The notes: a model not told the origin generated them from the letters alone. A DNA stretch of 64,000 bases from Pseudomonas anatoliensis (GCF_017976235.1 NZ_JACVHC010000001.1:1178001-1242000); one strand, 5' to 3'. Shown: positions 39,921 to 51,761, counted from the stretch's first letter. Translations and numbers: made by a program.

Positions 39921-42002
39921 TCAAACTGTCGCCAGGCTCTCGCCGCGGGCAATGTCGCGCATGAACTGCTCCGCCGGCAGCGGATGCCCCAGCAGATACC
40001 CTTGCAACGAATCGCAACCCAGTTGCGTCAGGAAATCCTGCTGCGACCCTGTTTCAACACCTTCAGCAACAATGCGCAAACCCAGCGCCTGGCCCAACGC
40101 GACAATCGCCGAAACAATCGCTGCATCGTCGCTGTCATGCTCCAGGTCGCGGACAAATCCACGGTCGATCTTCAACTCGTTGGCCGGCAGGCGTTTGAGG
40201 TACATCAGGCTCGAATAGCCGGTGCCAAAGTCATCAATGGACAAATCGACGCCCATGTCCGACAACTCCTGCAACACCGTCATGCTCGCGTCGGCGTCGC
40301 TCATCGCCGTGGTTTCGGTGATTTCCAGGGTCAGGCTGTTGGCCGGCAAATGGTGGGTCGCCAGCGCCTTGGCAACGCCGCGCACCAGCCCCGCGTGGCA
40401 GAACTGCAACGCCGACAGGTTCACCGCGATGCGCCAGTCGGTATAGCCGAGCACGTACCACTCGCGCATCTGTCGGCAGGCTTCGTTGAGCACCCATTCG
40501 CCGATCGGGATAATCAGCCCGGTTTTCTCCGCCAGATCGATGAATTTGTCTGGCATCAGCATGCCGTGGATCGGGTGCTGCCAGCGCAGCAGCGCTTCGG
40601 CGCCGACCGGTCGACCGTTGGCGGCGTCGAACTTGGGCTGGTAATACAGGCTGAACTGGCCATGCTCCAGCGCTGCGCGCAAATCCTGCAGCAATTGCAG
40701 CTGTTTGCGCGCATTGGTATTCATCGATACGTCGAAGAAGCTGTAGCCGTTTTTGCCGCCGCCCTTGGCGTGGTACATCGCCGCGTCGGCGTTCATCAGC
40801 AATTCCTGCGCATTCTGGCCGTTGCCCGGATACAGGGCGATGCCGACGCTGGCGGAAATCTGCAAATCATGTTCAGCCACGTGAAATGGTTGCGCGATCA
40901 GCCCGACCTGACGTGCTGCCAAACCCAAGGCATCGTCAGGCTCGGTCAGGCGTACCAGCAAGACGAATTCATCGCCGCCGATCCGCGCCAGCGTGTCGAG
41001 GCTGCGCAAGTCTTCGCGCAGGCGCACGCCGACTTCACGCAAAAGCTGATCGCCCATGTGATGGCCGAATGCGTCATTGACCGGTTTGAAGCCGTCCAGA
41101 TCAATAAACATCAGCGCAAAACAACCGCCCTGCTCATTGACCTTTTTCATCGCCTGATTGATGCGGTCGTCGAGCAGCATGCGATTGGGCAGGCCGGTCA
41201 GGGTGTCGTGCAGCGCCAGTTGCGTGAGCTCGCGGTTGGCCACGGTCAACGAGTGCGCCAGATCGGCAGTACGTGCTTCAAGGCGCGCATCGAGTATCGA
41301 GGTGAGCAAGGCAATCGACAGCACGGCCAGCGTGGTAATCAGTACCAGGCTGTCGAGGCCATTGCCTTTCAGGCCATTGATCGTCGCGCCGCAGAAACTG
41401 CCGTCCGGAAATTGCGCGGCGGCCATGCCGGTGTAATGCATGCCGACAATGGCGATGCCCATGATCACCGCAGCGCCCGCGCGAATCAAACGGACATAGG
41501 GCGAATGCTGGCGCAAGCGAAAAGCGATCCACAGCGCCGCCGCAGAAGCGCCGACTGCGATCAACAAGGACGCACTGAACAGCGTCGGGTCGTAGTCGAT
41601 TCCCGGGGTCATGCGCATCGCCGCCATGCCGGTGTAATGCATGGCACTGATGCCGGCGCCCATGATCAGCGCACCAAACGCCAATTGCAGAATGGGCAGT
41701 TTCGGCTGACTCACCAGCCACAAGGCAAAACCACAGGACAGCACCGCGATCAGCAGCGACAGTGCCGTGAGGGCGATGTCGTAACCCAGATCGATCGGCA
41801 GCTTGAAGGCGAGCATGCCGATGAAGTGCATCGACCAGACACCGATGCCCATGGCAAAACCACCACCGGCAGTCCAGAAATGCACGGCACGGCCTCTGGC
41901 CGTGGCAATACGTCCGGTGAGGTCGAGCGCGGTGTACGAGGCGAGAATCGCGACACACAGCGAAATGAAAACCAGAGTGGAGGAATAACTACCGATGAGC
42001 AT
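39921..42002 (-). CDS. MHYT-GGDEF-EAL cyclic-di-GMP protein (MucR-like)
   Basis: 693 residues from ATG 42002. Seven membrane helices form an MHYT sensor (SMHFIG, AMHYTGMAAM, GMHYTGMAAA), then a diguanylate cyclase domain with intact GGDEF in ARIGGDEFVLLV, then a phosphodiesterase domain with intact EAL in GAEALLRWQHP, DDFGTGYSSL and EGVET. Both catalytic domains look active. The N-terminal LIGSYSSTLVFISLCVAILA resembles MucR (PA1727), which links c-di-GMP to alginate, but other Pseudomonas MHYT proteins share it. Oxygen, CO or NO sensing through copper is proposed for MHYT. Confidence 0.92.
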   Translation of the reverse strand: MLIGSYSSTLVFISLCVAILASYTALDLTGRIATARGRAVHFWTAGGGFAMGIGVWSMHFIGMLAFKLPIDLGYDIALTALSLLIAVLSCGFALWLVSQPKLPILQLAFGALIMGAGISAMHYTGMAAMRMTPGIDYDPTLFSASLLIAVGASAAALWIAFRLRQHSPYVRLIRAGAAVIMGIAIVGMHYTGMAAAQFPDGSFCGATINGLKGNGLDSLVLITTLAVLSIALLTSILDARLEARTADLAHSLTVANRELTQLALHDTLTGLPNRMLLDDRINQAMKKVNEQGGCFALMFIDLDGFKPVNDAFGHHMGDQLLREVGVRLREDLRSLDTLARIGGDEFVLLVRLTEPDDALGLAARQVGLIAQPFHVAEHDLQISASVGIALYPGNGQNAQELLMNADAAMYHAKGGGKNGYSFFDVSMNTNARKQLQLLQDLRAALEHGQFSLYYQPKFDAANGRPVGAEALLRWQHPIHGMLMPDKFIDLAEKTGLIIPIGEWVLNEACRQMREWYVLGYTDWRIAVNLSALQFCHAGLVRGVAKALATHHLPANSLTLEITETTAMSDADASMTVLQELSDMGVDLSIDDFGTGYSSLMYLKRLPANELKIDRGFVRDLEHDSDDAAIVSAIVALGQALGLRIVAEGVETGSQQDFLTQLGCDSLQGYLLGHPLPAEQFMRDIARGESLATV

Positions 42003-42183
42003 GCGGATTCTCGTGGCGACCCATACCGTACTGCGTCCATTCTCGGCCGGGAAAATGCGGCGATTGTACTGATTGCACAGAAGAACGCACTGACAAAGTA
42101 ACCATTTTGCCATCAACCCGATGAAACGCTTGTTTGATCGTCCTACAAGGCTCTGGCGCGGTAATCACAGCCCCCAAAAAACC

Positions 42184-42520
42184 CTTGTAGGAGCTGGCCG
42201 AAGGCTGCGATCTTTTGATCCTGATTCTAAAAACAAGATCAAAAGATCGCAGCGTGCCGCAGCTCCTACAGGTCATTCGTTAACCTGTAGTCATTGCGTT
42301 AACTGTAGGAGCTGCCGAAGGCTGCGATCTTTTGATCCTGACTCTAAAAACAAGATCAAAAGATCGCAGCGTACCGCAGCTCCTACAGGTCATTCGTTAA
42401 CCTGTAGTCATTGCGTTAACTGTAGGAGCTGCCGAAGGCTCGGGCCGCGATCGGACGATCTTTTGATCTTGCTTCTAAAGACCAGGATCAAAAGATCGCA
42501 GCGTGCCGCAGCTCCTGCAC
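42184..42520. repeat. Three tandem REP pairs
   Basis: Inverted pairs at 42184-42272, 42303-42389 and 42420-42520, repeating with a period of ~118 bp including the spacer (TCATTCGTTAACCTGTAGTC). The third copy carries an insertion near its loop. They fill the gap between the MHYT gene and opmB. Confidence 0.92.
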
Positions 42521-42522
42521 AG

Positions 42523-43983
42523 TCATTCGGCGGGCAGTTCACCATCCCAACCACCGCCCAGCGCGGCAATCAATTGCACGCTGGCAATCAAGCGACTCTG
42601 CAGGATATTCAGCACATTGCGCTCGTTACTCAGCGCCGTGGCCTGCACCACCACAACGTCGATATAGGCAATCAGCCCGGCCTTGTACTGGTTTTCCGTC
42701 AGGCGCAGCGAATCACGGGCAGCATCCAGCGCTTCCTGGCGCACCGCTGCTTCGTCTTCATACACCTTGAGTTGCACCAGATAGTTTTCCACCTCGCGGA
42801 AACCATCGAGCACCGTCTGCCGGTACTTGGCCACCGTCTGGTCGTACGCCGCTTCAGTACGGTCGACCTCTGCCGAACGTATGCCGCCGTCGAACAGCGG
42901 CAGGTTCAGTTTCGGCCCCACCGACCAGAAACGGTTCGGCAGGCTGATCAGGTCATTTGACGTACTGCTGCTGTAGCCGCCACTCAGGCTCAGCGACAGA
43001 TCCGGGTAATACGCGGCTTTGGCTACGCCGATGTTGGCGTTGGCGGCTATCACCGAGCGCTCGGCCGAGGCGATGTCCGGGCGGCGCTCAAGCAGTTGCG
43101 AAGGCAGGTTCAACGGCACCTGCGGCAGATTCGGAATGGTCTGGGTTTCGGCGATGTTGAAGTTTGCCGGCGCTTGCCCGGTGAGCACGGCAATGGCGTT
43201 TTCGAACTGCGCCCGCTGCCAGATCAGATCGACCAGATCAGCCTGGGTACTTTTCAGTTGCGTCTGCGCCTGGGCGACCGCATCACGCCCGGAAACGCCC
43301 GCGCGGTATTGGTTCTGGGTCATCTTCAGCGAACGCTCATACGCCGCAACCGTCGCTTCGAGCAAACGCTTCTGCTCATCGATCACCCGCAGTTGCAGGT
43401 AGTTCTGCACCAACTCCGACTGCTGGCTCAAACGCATCGCCGCCAGATCGGCGAAGCTCGCCTGGGCACTGGCCTCATCGGCTTGCAGCCCGCGGCGCAG
43501 CTTGCCCCAGATGTCGGCTTCCCAACTGACGCCCAACTGCGCGTTGTAGGTATCGCGAATACCGCTGGAGGAACTGCTCAGGCTCGAACTGCTGCTGCCG
43601 GTGCCCTGACTGGAGCGGGTCTTGCCAAGGCTGAGGTCGACACTTGGGTAAAACGCTCCGCGCGCGCTACGGACCAAGGCCTGGGCTTGACGGTATTGGG
43701 CTTCTGATTGCGCGACCGTCTGGTTGGCGCTGTTGAGTTTCTCGACCAGCCCGTTGAGTTGCTGATCGCCGTACAACTCCCACCAGGCGCCACGGGCCAG
43801 CGAATCGCTCGGGTTGGCCTGGCGCCAGCCTTCGGCTTCCTTGTATTGAGCGATTTCCGCTGTCTGCGGGCGCTGGTAGTCCGGGCCGACGGCGCAGGCA
43901 CTGAGCATTGCCACACACAATGACAGGCTCAACAGGCGCGAGCCGCGAGCAGTGGCCAGATTTAAAAGCGAACGGTCGGTCAT
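42523..43983 (-). CDS. opmB: Outer-membrane efflux lipoprotein (OpmB)
   Basis: 486 residues, NodT/TolC-type outer-membrane channel with a lipoprotein signal (lipobox LSAC, Cys near residue 30), then VGPDYQRPQT and the long coiled helices (LVKN-type repeats such as NSANQTVAQSEAQYRQAQALV). Overlaps the muxC stop by ATGA. Last gene of the muxABC-opmB operon, for tripartite drug efflux. Confidence 0.94.
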   Translation of the reverse strand: MTDRSLLNLATARGSRLLSLSLCVAMLSACAVGPDYQRPQTAEIAQYKEAEGWRQANPSDSLARGAWWELYGDQQLNGLVEKLNSANQTVAQSEAQYRQAQALVRSARGAFYPSVDLSLGKTRSSQGTGSSSSSLSSSSSGIRDTYNAQLGVSWEADIWGKLRRGLQADEASAQASFADLAAMRLSQQSELVQNYLQLRVIDEQKRLLEATVAAYERSLKMTQNQYRAGVSGRDAVAQAQTQLKSTQADLVDLIWQRAQFENAIAVLTGQAPANFNIAETQTIPNLPQVPLNLPSQLLERRPDIASAERSVIAANANIGVAKAAYYPDLSLSLSGGYSSSTSNDLISLPNRFWSVGPKLNLPLFDGGIRSAEVDRTEAAYDQTVAKYRQTVLDGFREVENYLVQLKVYEDEAAVRQEALDAARDSLRLTENQYKAGLIAYIDVVVVQATALSNERNVLNILQSRLIASVQLIAALGGGWDGELPAE

Positions 43984-46900
43984 AGCGGAGTTTCCAGAGC
44001 AGCATCAGTACGCACGCCACGCCATTTGTTGAAGCGATGGCGCAGCTTGTCGAGATAGAGGTAAACCACAGGCGTGGTGTAAAGCGTCAGCACCTGGCTG
44101 AAAATCAGCCCGCCGATGATGGTCAGGCCCAATGGCTGGCGCATTTCGGCACCTTCGGCGCGGCTGAGCAGCAACGGCAAGGCCCCGAGGATCGCCGCCA
44201 GCGTGGTCATCAGGATAGGTCGCAGCCGTTGCAAACAGGCGCTGCGGATCGACTCTAGCGGAGTCATGCCCTGATGCCGTTCCAGTTGCAGCGCGAGGTC
44301 GATCATCAGGATCGCGTTTTTCTTCACTACGCCGATCAACAGGAACAATCCGAGTAACGATATCAGACTGAATTCCCCCCCCAGCGCATAGATCGACAGC
44401 AACGCGCCAACCCCGGCCGAGGGCAACGTCGACAGAATCGTCAGCGGATGGATATAGCTTTCATAAAGCACGCCCAGCACCAGATACACCGCCAGCAGCG
44501 CGCCAAGAATCATGAACGGCTGGCTCTTCTGGGTCGCGGCAAAGGCATCGGCGGTGCCGGCCATTTTCGCGATGACATCTTCCGGCAAGCCGACCTTGGC
44601 AATCGCCCGCTCGATGGCGGCACTGCCCTGCTCCACCGTCACGCCTTCGGCCATGTCGAAGGAAATATCTTCAGAAGCGAACTGGCCTTCGTGGCTGACG
44701 CGATCGTCTTCGAGGCTGTTTTCATAGTGCGCAAAAGTCGACAGCGGCACCCGCGCACCGTCAGCGGTGATGACCTGCACTTGCTTGAGCGTCACCGGGT
44801 CCTGGGCGTATTTCTGATTGACCTCCATCACCACTTGATACTGGTTGAGGCTGTCGTAGATCGTCGAAATCTGCCGTTGGCTGTAAGCGTTGTTGAGCAC
44901 CGAGGTGACCATGTCCATGTCGATGCCAAGGCGTTTGGCCTGATCACGATCGACGATCAACGTCACCTGTTGTGCGCCCTTGCCTTCGCGGGCGTCAATC
45001 GCCGTCAGCTCCGGCAAGGCGCGCAGCGCGGCGACCACTTTCGGATACCACTCACGTAATTCACCGAGATCGCCGCTTTGCAGGATGTAGCTGTACTGCG
45101 ACGAGGTCTGTTCGCGGCCACCGCCAAATTGCAGATCCTGATCTGCCATCAGCATCAGTTGTGCGCCGGGCACTTTGGGCATTTCCTTGCGCAGGCGCTC
45201 GATGACCTTCTGCGCCGACAACTGGCGATCCTTGATTGGCTTCAAGCGCACCAGCATGAAGGCGTTGTTGGTGCCGTTGCTGCCACCGATGAACCCGGCA
45301 ACACTCTCCACCGCCTCGTCCTTGAGCACGGCGCGGCGGAAGATCTCCATTTTCGGCTGCATGACGCTGAACGACAGACCGTCATCACCGCGCACGAAAC
45401 CAATCAACTGACCCGTGTCCTGCTGCGGCATGAAGGTTTTCGGCACCACCACGTACAGCGCGACATTGACGCCTACGGTAATAAACAGGCTGAGCAATGT
45501 CAGGCGACGGTGGCGCAGCACCCAGTCGAGGCTGGTGGCGTACCTGGCGACCATCCAATCGTTGGTGCGGCGGCTCCAGCGTTGCAGGCGGTTTTCCTGC
45601 CCCGGCGTGTGCGGTTTGAGCCAGCGCGCGCAGAGCATCGGCGTCAACGTCAGGGACACCACCAGCGACACCACAATGGCCGCGGCCAAAGTGATGGAAA
45701 ACTCGCGAAACAGGCTCTCGACAATCCCGCCCATGAACAGGATCGACAGGAACACCGCGACCAGCGACACGTTCATCGACAGCAGGGTAAAGCCGACTTC
45801 CTTGGCGCCCAGATAAGCCGCCTGCATCGGTTTGACGCCTTCGTCGATGTGCCGGGAAATGTTTTCCAGCACCACGATGGCATCGTCCACCACCAGCCCG
45901 GTGGCGAGAATCAACGCCATCAGCGACAGGTTGTTCAGCGAGAAGCCATAGAGGTACATCACCGCAAACGTGCCGACCAGCGACACCGGCACGGCCAGGC
46001 TCGGAATCAGCGAGGCGCGGAAGTTGCCCAGAAACAGGAAGACCACCAGGATCACCAGCCCCACGGCGATCAACAGCGTCATCTCGGCTTCGTGCAGGGT
46101 TGCCTTGATCACTGGCGAGCGGTCCATCGCCAGATTCAGTTTGACGCTGGCCGGCAACACCGCCTGCAGCGCCGGCAACTGTGCCTTGATTTCGTTGACC
46201 GTCTCGATGATGTTGGCACCGGCCTGGCGGTTGATCACCAGCAGGACCGCCGCGTCATCGTTGAAGAAACCGCTGTTGTAACGGTCTTCGACTCCGTCGC
46301 TGACCTTGGCCACGTCTTTGAGGCGCAGTGCGGCACCATCGGCGTAGTGGATGATCAGCGACTCGTAATCCTTGGCTTTCTCTAACTGATCGTTGGCCTG
46401 GATCTGCCACAGCCGCTGACCGTCCTCGACCGAGCCTTTCGGCCGGCGCAGGTTGGCATCGGCGATGGTTTTACGCACATCGTCGAGCGCCACACCGTAT
46501 TGGTTGAGTGCCTGCGGTTCAAGTTCGATGCGCACCGCCGGGAGCGAACTGCCGCCGATTTGCACCTCACCGACACCCTGCACCTGCGACAGGCTCTGCG
46601 AGAGGATGGTCGACGCCAGATCGTAGAGCTGGCCTTTTTCCAGCACATCCGAGGTCAGCGACAGCACCATGATCGGTGCCTGCGACGGGTTGACCTTTTT
46701 ATAGGTCGGCATGCTGCGCATCCCGCTCGGCAACAGATTGCGCGAAGCATTGATCGCGGCCTGCACTTCCCGCGCTGCGCCGTTGATGTCTCGGTCGAGA
46801 TCGAATTGCAGAATGACCCGGGTCGAGCCCTGACTCGAACGGCTGCTCATGGTGTTGACGCCGGCAATGGCACCGAACGAACGCTCCAGCGGCGTCGCCA

Positions 46901-47087
46901 CGGTGGACGCCATGACTTCCGGACTGGCGCCTGGCAGGCTCGCCTGCACGACGATCACCGGGAAGTCCATTTGCGGCAGTGGCGACACTGGCAGCAAGCC
47001 GAAGCTGACACCGCCCAGCAGCATGATCGCCAGGCTCAGGAGCATGGTTGCCACCGGGCGCTTGATGAAAGGACCGGAGAGGTTCAT
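43980..47087 (-). CDS. muxC: RND efflux transporter subunit MuxC
   Basis: 1035 residues, inner-membrane HAE1-type RND pump. N-terminal IKRPVATMLLSLAIMLLGG, PLPQMDFPVIVVQASLPGAS, the proton-relay Asp pair in LATGLVVDDAIVVLENISRH, and the second half [20 protein letters not shown] with KKNAILMIDLALQLE. It pairs with MuxB, as MdtB and MdtC do in E. coli. A 136-bp gap with a REP pair separates it from muxB. Confidence 0.95.
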   Translation of the reverse strand: MNLSGPFIKRPVATMLLSLAIMLLGGVSFGLLPVSPLPQMDFPVIVVQASLPGASPEVMASTVATPLERSFGAIAGVNTMSSRSSQGSTRVILQFDLDRDINGAAREVQAAINASRNLLPSGMRSMPTYKKVNPSQAPIMVLSLTSDVLEKGQLYDLASTILSQSLSQVQGVGEVQIGGSSLPAVRIELEPQALNQYGVALDDVRKTIADANLRRPKGSVEDGQRLWQIQANDQLEKAKDYESLIIHYADGAALRLKDVAKVSDGVEDRYNSGFFNDDAAVLLVINRQAGANIIETVNEIKAQLPALQAVLPASVKLNLAMDRSPVIKATLHEAEMTLLIAVGLVILVVFLFLGNFRASLIPSLAVPVSLVGTFAVMYLYGFSLNNLSLMALILATGLVVDDAIVVLENISRHIDEGVKPMQAAYLGAKEVGFTLLSMNVSLVAVFLSILFMGGIVESLFREFSITLAAAIVVSLVVSLTLTPMLCARWLKPHTPGQENRLQRWSRRTNDWMVARYATSLDWVLRHRRLTLLSLFITVGVNVALYVVVPKTFMPQQDTGQLIGFVRGDDGLSFSVMQPKMEIFRRAVLKDEAVESVAGFIGGSNGTNNAFMLVRLKPIKDRQLSAQKVIERLRKEMPKVPGAQLMLMADQDLQFGGGREQTSSQYSYILQSGDLGELREWYPKVVAALRALPELTAIDAREGKGAQQVTLIVDRDQAKRLGIDMDMVTSVLNNAYSQRQISTIYDSLNQYQVVMEVNQKYAQDPVTLKQVQVITADGARVPLSTFAHYENSLEDDRVSHEGQFASEDISFDMAEGVTVEQGSAAIERAIAKVGLPEDVIAKMAGTADAFAATQKSQPFMILGALLAVYLVLGVLYESYIHPLTILSTLPSAGVGALLSIYALGGEFSLISLLGLFLLIGVVKKNAILMIDLALQLERHQGMTPLESIRSACLQRLRPILMTTLAAILGALPLLLSRAEGAEMRQPLGLTIIGGLIFSQVLTLYTTPVVYLYLDKLRHRFNKWRGVRTDAALETPL

Positions 47088-47117
47088 CGAGCGCAGTCCC
47101 CTGCTTCACGCCGCACC

Positions 47118-47211
47118 CCTGTAGGCGTGAGCCTGCTCGCGATAGCGGTATGTCTGCTTACATTGATATTGGATGTGCCGACGCTATCGCGAGCAGGCTC
47201 ACTCCTACAGG
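47118..47211. repeat. REP pair inside the mux operon
   Basis: CCTGTAGGCGTGAGCCTGCT and the inverted ATCGCGAGCAGGCTCACTCC lie in the muxB-muxC gap. Same family as 39836-39903. Confidence 0.9.
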
Positions 47212-47223
47212 TTTTGTGCTCAG

Positions 47224-50200
47224 TCATACCGCCACCTCTTCGGTGTCGGCATTGGTTTTGCCAAAGCGTCGGCCCAGACGGTCGAAATACAGGTAGATCA
47301 CCGGTGTGGTGAACAGCGTCAGCACCTGACTTACCAGCAAGCCACCCACCATCACCAGACCCAAAGGCTGGCGCAGTTCAGCCCCGGAACCGGTGGCGAG
47401 CATCAAAGGCACGGCGCCGAACAACGCCGCCAGCGTGGTCATCAGGATCGGTCGGAAACGCAGCAGCGCCGCTTGATAGATCGCCTCCTGCGGCGCCATG
47501 CCCTGATTGCGTTCAGCGTCGAGGGCGAAGTCGATCATCATGATCGCGTTCTTCTTGACGATGCCGATCAGCAGGATGATGCCGATGATCGCGATCATGC
47601 CCAGGTCGTTGCCACTGAGCAGCAATGCCAGCAACGCACCGACCGCCGCTGAGGGCAGGGTCGAGAGAATGGTGATCGGGTGGATGTAGCTCTCGTAAAG
47701 CACGCCAAGCACGATGTACATGGTCACCACCGCCGCCAGAATCAGCAGCAAGGTGCTCGACAGCGATGCCTGGAACGCTTCCGCCGCGCCCTGGAACTGG
47801 GTCTGCACGCCGACCGGCATGCCGATGTCTTTCTGCACTTGTTCGATGACGTCCAACGCATGCCCCAACGCCACGCCCGGTGCCAGGTTGAACGACATCA
47901 TCACCGCCGGGAACTGGCCGATATGGGTGATCGCCAGTTGCGCCTGGCGTTCCTCGACATGGGCCAGACTCGACAGGCGCACCTGCGCGCCGTCAGTGGT
48001 CTTGACGTGAATCTGATCCAGCGCCTGCGGGCCGATCCTTTCCCCGGCCTGCGCTTGCAGCACCACGCGGTACTGGCTGGCCTGAGTGTAAATGGTCGAG
48101 ATCTGCCGCTGGCCGAAGGCGTCGTACAGCGCATCGGTGATGTTCGCCACCGACACACCCAGGCGCGACGCCGCATCGCGATCGATCACCAGATAAACCT
48201 GCAAGCCCTTGTCCTGCAAGTCACTGGCGACGTCGGTCAGCTCCGGACGTTGCGCCAGGGCTTCGACCAGTCGGCCGCTCCATTGGCTGAGCAGTTCGGA
48301 ATCCGGCGAGGACATGCTGAACTGGTACTGCGTGCGGCTGACACGGTCTTCGATGGTCAGGTCCTGCACCGGTTGCATGTACAGACGAATGCCGACCAGT
48401 TTGTCGAGTTGCGGTTGCAGGCGCGCGATGATTTCGGTGGCGGTTAAATCACGCTCGCTGTGTGGCTTGAGATTGATCAACAACCGGCCGCTGTTGAGCG
48501 TGGCGTTATCGCCATCGACGCCAATGTAGGACGACAGGCTCTGCACCGCCGGGTCTTCAAGAATGACTTTGGCCAATGCCTGCTGACGCTCGCCCATCGC
48601 GGCGAAGGAAATCGACTGCGGCGCTTCGGAAATACCCTGAATGACCCCGGTGTCCTGCACCGGGAAGAAGCCCTTCGGCACGACCATATAGAGGAACACA
48701 GTCAACGCCAGAGTGCCGATAGCGACCAGCAAAGTCAGAGGCTGATGCTTGAGCACCCAGCGCAGCATCCGGCCGTACTCGGCGATCATCCAGTCAATAC
48801 ACGCGCCGCTGGCCCGGTAGAACCGGCCCTGCTCGTGTTCCTCGGGTTCGCGCTTGAGCAGACGCGCGCACATCATTGGCGTCAGGGTCAGCGAGACCAC
48901 GAGGGAAATCAGGATCGCCACCGCCAGGGTGATGGCGAATTCGCGGAACAGCCGCCCGACCACGTCGGCCATGAACAGCAGCGGAATCAATACTGCGATC
49001 AGCGACAGGGTCAGGGAAATCAGGGTAAAGCCGATCTGCTTCGCGCCTTTGAGCGCGGCCTGCATCGGGCTGTCGCCCTCTTCGATGTAACGCGAGATGT
49101 TTTCCAGCATCACGATGGCGTCGTCGACCACGAAACCGGTGGCAATAGTCAGCGCCATCAGGGTCAGGTTATTCACCGAGAATCCGGCGAGGTACATCAC
49201 GCCGAACGTACCGATCAGCGACAACGGCACGGCCACCGAAGGAATGATCGTCGCGCTGAAACGGCGCAGGAACAGGAACGTCACCATTACCACCAGCGCA
49301 ACGGCGATCAGCAGTTCGTGCTGCACGTCCGTCACCGCAGCGCGAATGGTCTGGGTACGGTCGGTCAGAACAGTGACCTCGAGGCCGGCCGGCAAATTGT
49401 CGGTGATGCTTGGCAGCAAGGCCTTGATCCGGTCGACCACCTCGATCACGTTGGCGCCCGGTTGCCGCTGGATGTTCAGCAGCACTGCCTGATTCAGGTT
49501 GGCCCACGCGGCCAGACGCTCGTTCTCGGCGCCGTCGACAATTTCCGCAACATCCTTGAGCCGCAACGGCGCGCCGTTCTTGTAAGCGAGGATCAGGTTG
49601 GCGTAATCCTTGGGCGACGTCAGTTGGTCATTGGCATCGAGCATCGACACCCGGGTCGGGCCGTCGAAGTTACCTTTCGGCTGGTTGACGTTGGAGGCGC
49701 CGATCAAGGTGCGCACGTCCGACAGGTTCAGGCCATTGGCGGCCAACGCCTCCGGGTTGACCTTGATCCGCACGGCCTGACGCTGGCCGCCAGCGATGCT
49801 GACCATGCCGACGCCGCTGATCTGGGCGATTTTCTGCGCCATGCGCGTATCGACCAGGTCATTGAGTTTGGGCAGCAGCATGGTTTTCGAGGTGATGGCC
49901 AGGGTCAGCACCGGGGTGTCCGCCGGGTTGACCTTGTTGTACACCGGCGGCGCCGGCAAGTCGGTCGGCAGCAGGTTGGTCGCAGCGTTGATCGCGGCCT
50001 GCACCTGTTGTTCGGCGACGTCCATGTTGATGTCGAGGCTGAAACGCAGGGTCAGCACCGAGGCGCCGCCGGAACTGGTCGAGGCCATTTGCGTCAGACC
50101 CGGCATCTGCCCGAATTGACGCTCAAGCGGCGCGGTGACCGCGCTGGTCATCACGTCCGGACTGGCGCCTGGATACAGGGTCATGACGCGGATGGTCGGG

Positions 50201-50325
50201 TAATCGACCTGCGGCAGCGCCGAGACTGGCAGCAGGCGATAAGCGATCAGGCCGGCCAGTACAATGGCCAGCATGCTCAGGGTGGTGGCTACCGGACGAA
50301 GAATGAACAGCCGCGAAATGTTCAT
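47224..50325 (-). CDS. muxB: RND efflux transporter subunit MuxB
   Basis: 1033 residues. [40 protein letters not shown], proton-relay [20 protein letters not shown], and [19 protein letters not shown] are seen. Paralogous to MuxC but not nearly identical, as expected for heteromeric MdtBC-type pumps. Its ATG overlaps the muxA stop. P. aeruginosa MuxABC-OpmB exports novobiocin and other drugs; substrates here are not known. Confidence 0.95.
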   Translation of the reverse strand: MNISRLFILRPVATTLSMLAIVLAGLIAYRLLPVSALPQVDYPTIRVMTLYPGASPDVMTSAVTAPLERQFGQMPGLTQMASTSSGGASVLTLRFSLDINMDVAEQQVQAAINAATNLLPTDLPAPPVYNKVNPADTPVLTLAITSKTMLLPKLNDLVDTRMAQKIAQISGVGMVSIAGGQRQAVRIKVNPEALAANGLNLSDVRTLIGASNVNQPKGNFDGPTRVSMLDANDQLTSPKDYANLILAYKNGAPLRLKDVAEIVDGAENERLAAWANLNQAVLLNIQRQPGANVIEVVDRIKALLPSITDNLPAGLEVTVLTDRTQTIRAAVTDVQHELLIAVALVVMVTFLFLRRFSATIIPSVAVPLSLIGTFGVMYLAGFSVNNLTLMALTIATGFVVDDAIVMLENISRYIEEGDSPMQAALKGAKQIGFTLISLTLSLIAVLIPLLFMADVVGRLFREFAITLAVAILISLVVSLTLTPMMCARLLKREPEEHEQGRFYRASGACIDWMIAEYGRMLRWVLKHQPLTLLVAIGTLALTVFLYMVVPKGFFPVQDTGVIQGISEAPQSISFAAMGERQQALAKVILEDPAVQSLSSYIGVDGDNATLNSGRLLINLKPHSERDLTATEIIARLQPQLDKLVGIRLYMQPVQDLTIEDRVSRTQYQFSMSSPDSELLSQWSGRLVEALAQRPELTDVASDLQDKGLQVYLVIDRDAASRLGVSVANITDALYDAFGQRQISTIYTQASQYRVVLQAQAGERIGPQALDQIHVKTTDGAQVRLSSLAHVEERQAQLAITHIGQFPAVMMSFNLAPGVALGHALDVIEQVQKDIGMPVGVQTQFQGAAEAFQASLSSTLLLILAAVVTMYIVLGVLYESYIHPITILSTLPSAAVGALLALLLSGNDLGMIAIIGIILLIGIVKKNAIMMIDFALDAERNQGMAPQEAIYQAALLRFRPILMTTLAALFGAVPLMLATGSGAELRQPLGLVMVGGLLVSQVLTLFTTPVIYLYFDRLGRRFGKTNADTEEVAV

Positions 50326-51629
50326 GCGCCCTTCTTGGCCTTGTCGGTCACAGCGGCATCAGTCGGGGTGGCAGCGGACTTGCCTTGCAGGTGTTCGGTC
50401 GGTGTGGTCGGCACTTGATTGCTGTCGTTGACCACTTCCACTTCGCTGCCTTCCTTGAGGCGGTCGGTGCCTTCCAGCACTACGCGGTCGCCAGCGGCCA
50501 GGCCTTCAGTGATCACGGTGTTTTCACCGTCACTGGCGCCGATCTTCAACTGACGAATCGTGACTTTCTTGTCGCCGTCCAGTGCGTAGACGAAGGTGCC
50601 GTTGGTGCCAAACTGAATCGCGGCGGACGGTGCCAGCACGACGTTTTTCAGGGTGTCGGCCAGCAGATGCACGTTGACGAACTGATTGGGGAACAGCGAC
50701 TGATCGCGGTTTTCGTAGCGGGCCTTGAACTTCAGGGTGCCGGTGGCCACGTCGATCTGGTTGTCGAGGCTTTGCAACACGCCGGTGGCTTGCAGTTTGG
50801 TATCACCGCGATCCCACGCCTCAGCCGGCAACTTTGCGCCGCTGCGGTAGCGGGCGAGCACGGTTTCGAGGTTGTTTTCCGGGAGGGTGAAAGCGACGCT
50901 GATCGGCTGAGTCTGAGTGATCACCGCGAGGAACGTGGTGTCATTGGCCGCAACGAGGTTGCCGACGTCAACTTGACGCAGACCGACGCGACCGGCAATT
51001 GGTGCGCGGATCCTGGTGAATTCGAGATTGAGCTTGGCGTCGTTGACCGCCGCCTGGTTGGTCTTGACCGTGCCCAGGTACTGGCCGACCAGCGCTTCGG
51101 CGGTGTCCAGCGTCTGTTTGGCGATGCTGTCTTCCTTGAACAGGCCGCGATAACGCTCGACATCCACCTGTGCGTTTTTCAGTTGCGCCTGATTCTGCAG
51201 CAAGGTGCCTTCAGCCTGAAGCAAGGCGTTCTGGTACGGGCGCGGATCGATCTCTGCCAGCAAGTCGCCAGCCTTGACCATCTGGCCCTCTTCGAAATTG
51301 ATCTTCACCAGCTCGCCGCCCACCCGGCTGCGCACATTGATGGTGTTGAGCGCGGTGACGGTGCCCAGCGCCTTGTAATACAGCGGGAAGTCACCTGTGA
51401 CCGCCGGCGCCACGCGCACAGGAATCGGCCCGGCGCCGCCACCGAAGCCAGGGCGCATCATCCCGGAACGCCCGGCATGTCCGGCTGCAGCCTTCTCGCC
51501 GCCCTCCTTGTCGGCTGAGCCGGCGGGCCAGAATTTCCAGCACAGCACGGCGATAACCAACAAGACAAGCAGGCTGATCAGCCAGCGACGGGAGTTGCGG
51601 GGGGACGATTGCATGGAGTGATTAACCAT
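50322..51629 (-). CDS. muxA: RND periplasmic adaptor MuxA
   Basis: 435 residues, membrane fusion protein. N-terminal anchor ([19 protein letters not shown]), [20 protein letters not shown] with the lipoyl-like half motifs, the coiled hairpin region [20 protein letters not shown], and [21 protein letters not shown]. Together with the order A-B-C-OpmB this matches MuxA. First gene of the operon; 51614 is an alternative start. No regulator gene adjoins. Confidence 0.94.
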   Translation of the reverse strand: MVNHSMQSSPRNSRRWLISLLVLLVIAVLCWKFWPAGSADKEGGEKAAAGHAGRSGMMRPGFGGGAGPIPVRVAPAVTGDFPLYYKALGTVTALNTINVRSRVGGELVKINFEEGQMVKAGDLLAEIDPRPYQNALLQAEGTLLQNQAQLKNAQVDVERYRGLFKEDSIAKQTLDTAEALVGQYLGTVKTNQAAVNDAKLNLEFTRIRAPIAGRVGLRQVDVGNLVAANDTTFLAVITQTQPISVAFTLPENNLETVLARYRSGAKLPAEAWDRGDTKLQATGVLQSLDNQIDVATGTLKFKARYENRDQSLFPNQFVNVHLLADTLKNVVLAPSAAIQFGTNGTFVYALDGDKKVTIRQLKIGASDGENTVITEGLAAGDRVVLEGTDRLKEGSEVEVVNDSNQVPTTPTEHLQGKSAATPTDAAVTDKAKKGA

Positions 51630-51761
51630 TGGGCGCGTGGGCTTCTTTTACGGGAGGCTGAACGATAAGCACTGATGGGGATTAAGCAAAGCAGCTTTAC
51701 CGGCAATTTACCTTCAACTTACGTTTCAAGGTGTGAGGCAAAACACTGATACACAAATGAA

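Noticed and set aside
44448..50418. Several long plus-strand frames over muxB and muxC
   Set aside because: They are rich in His, Arg and Gln and lack domains, as expected opposite GC-rich RND genes; the minus-strand pumps are unmistakable.
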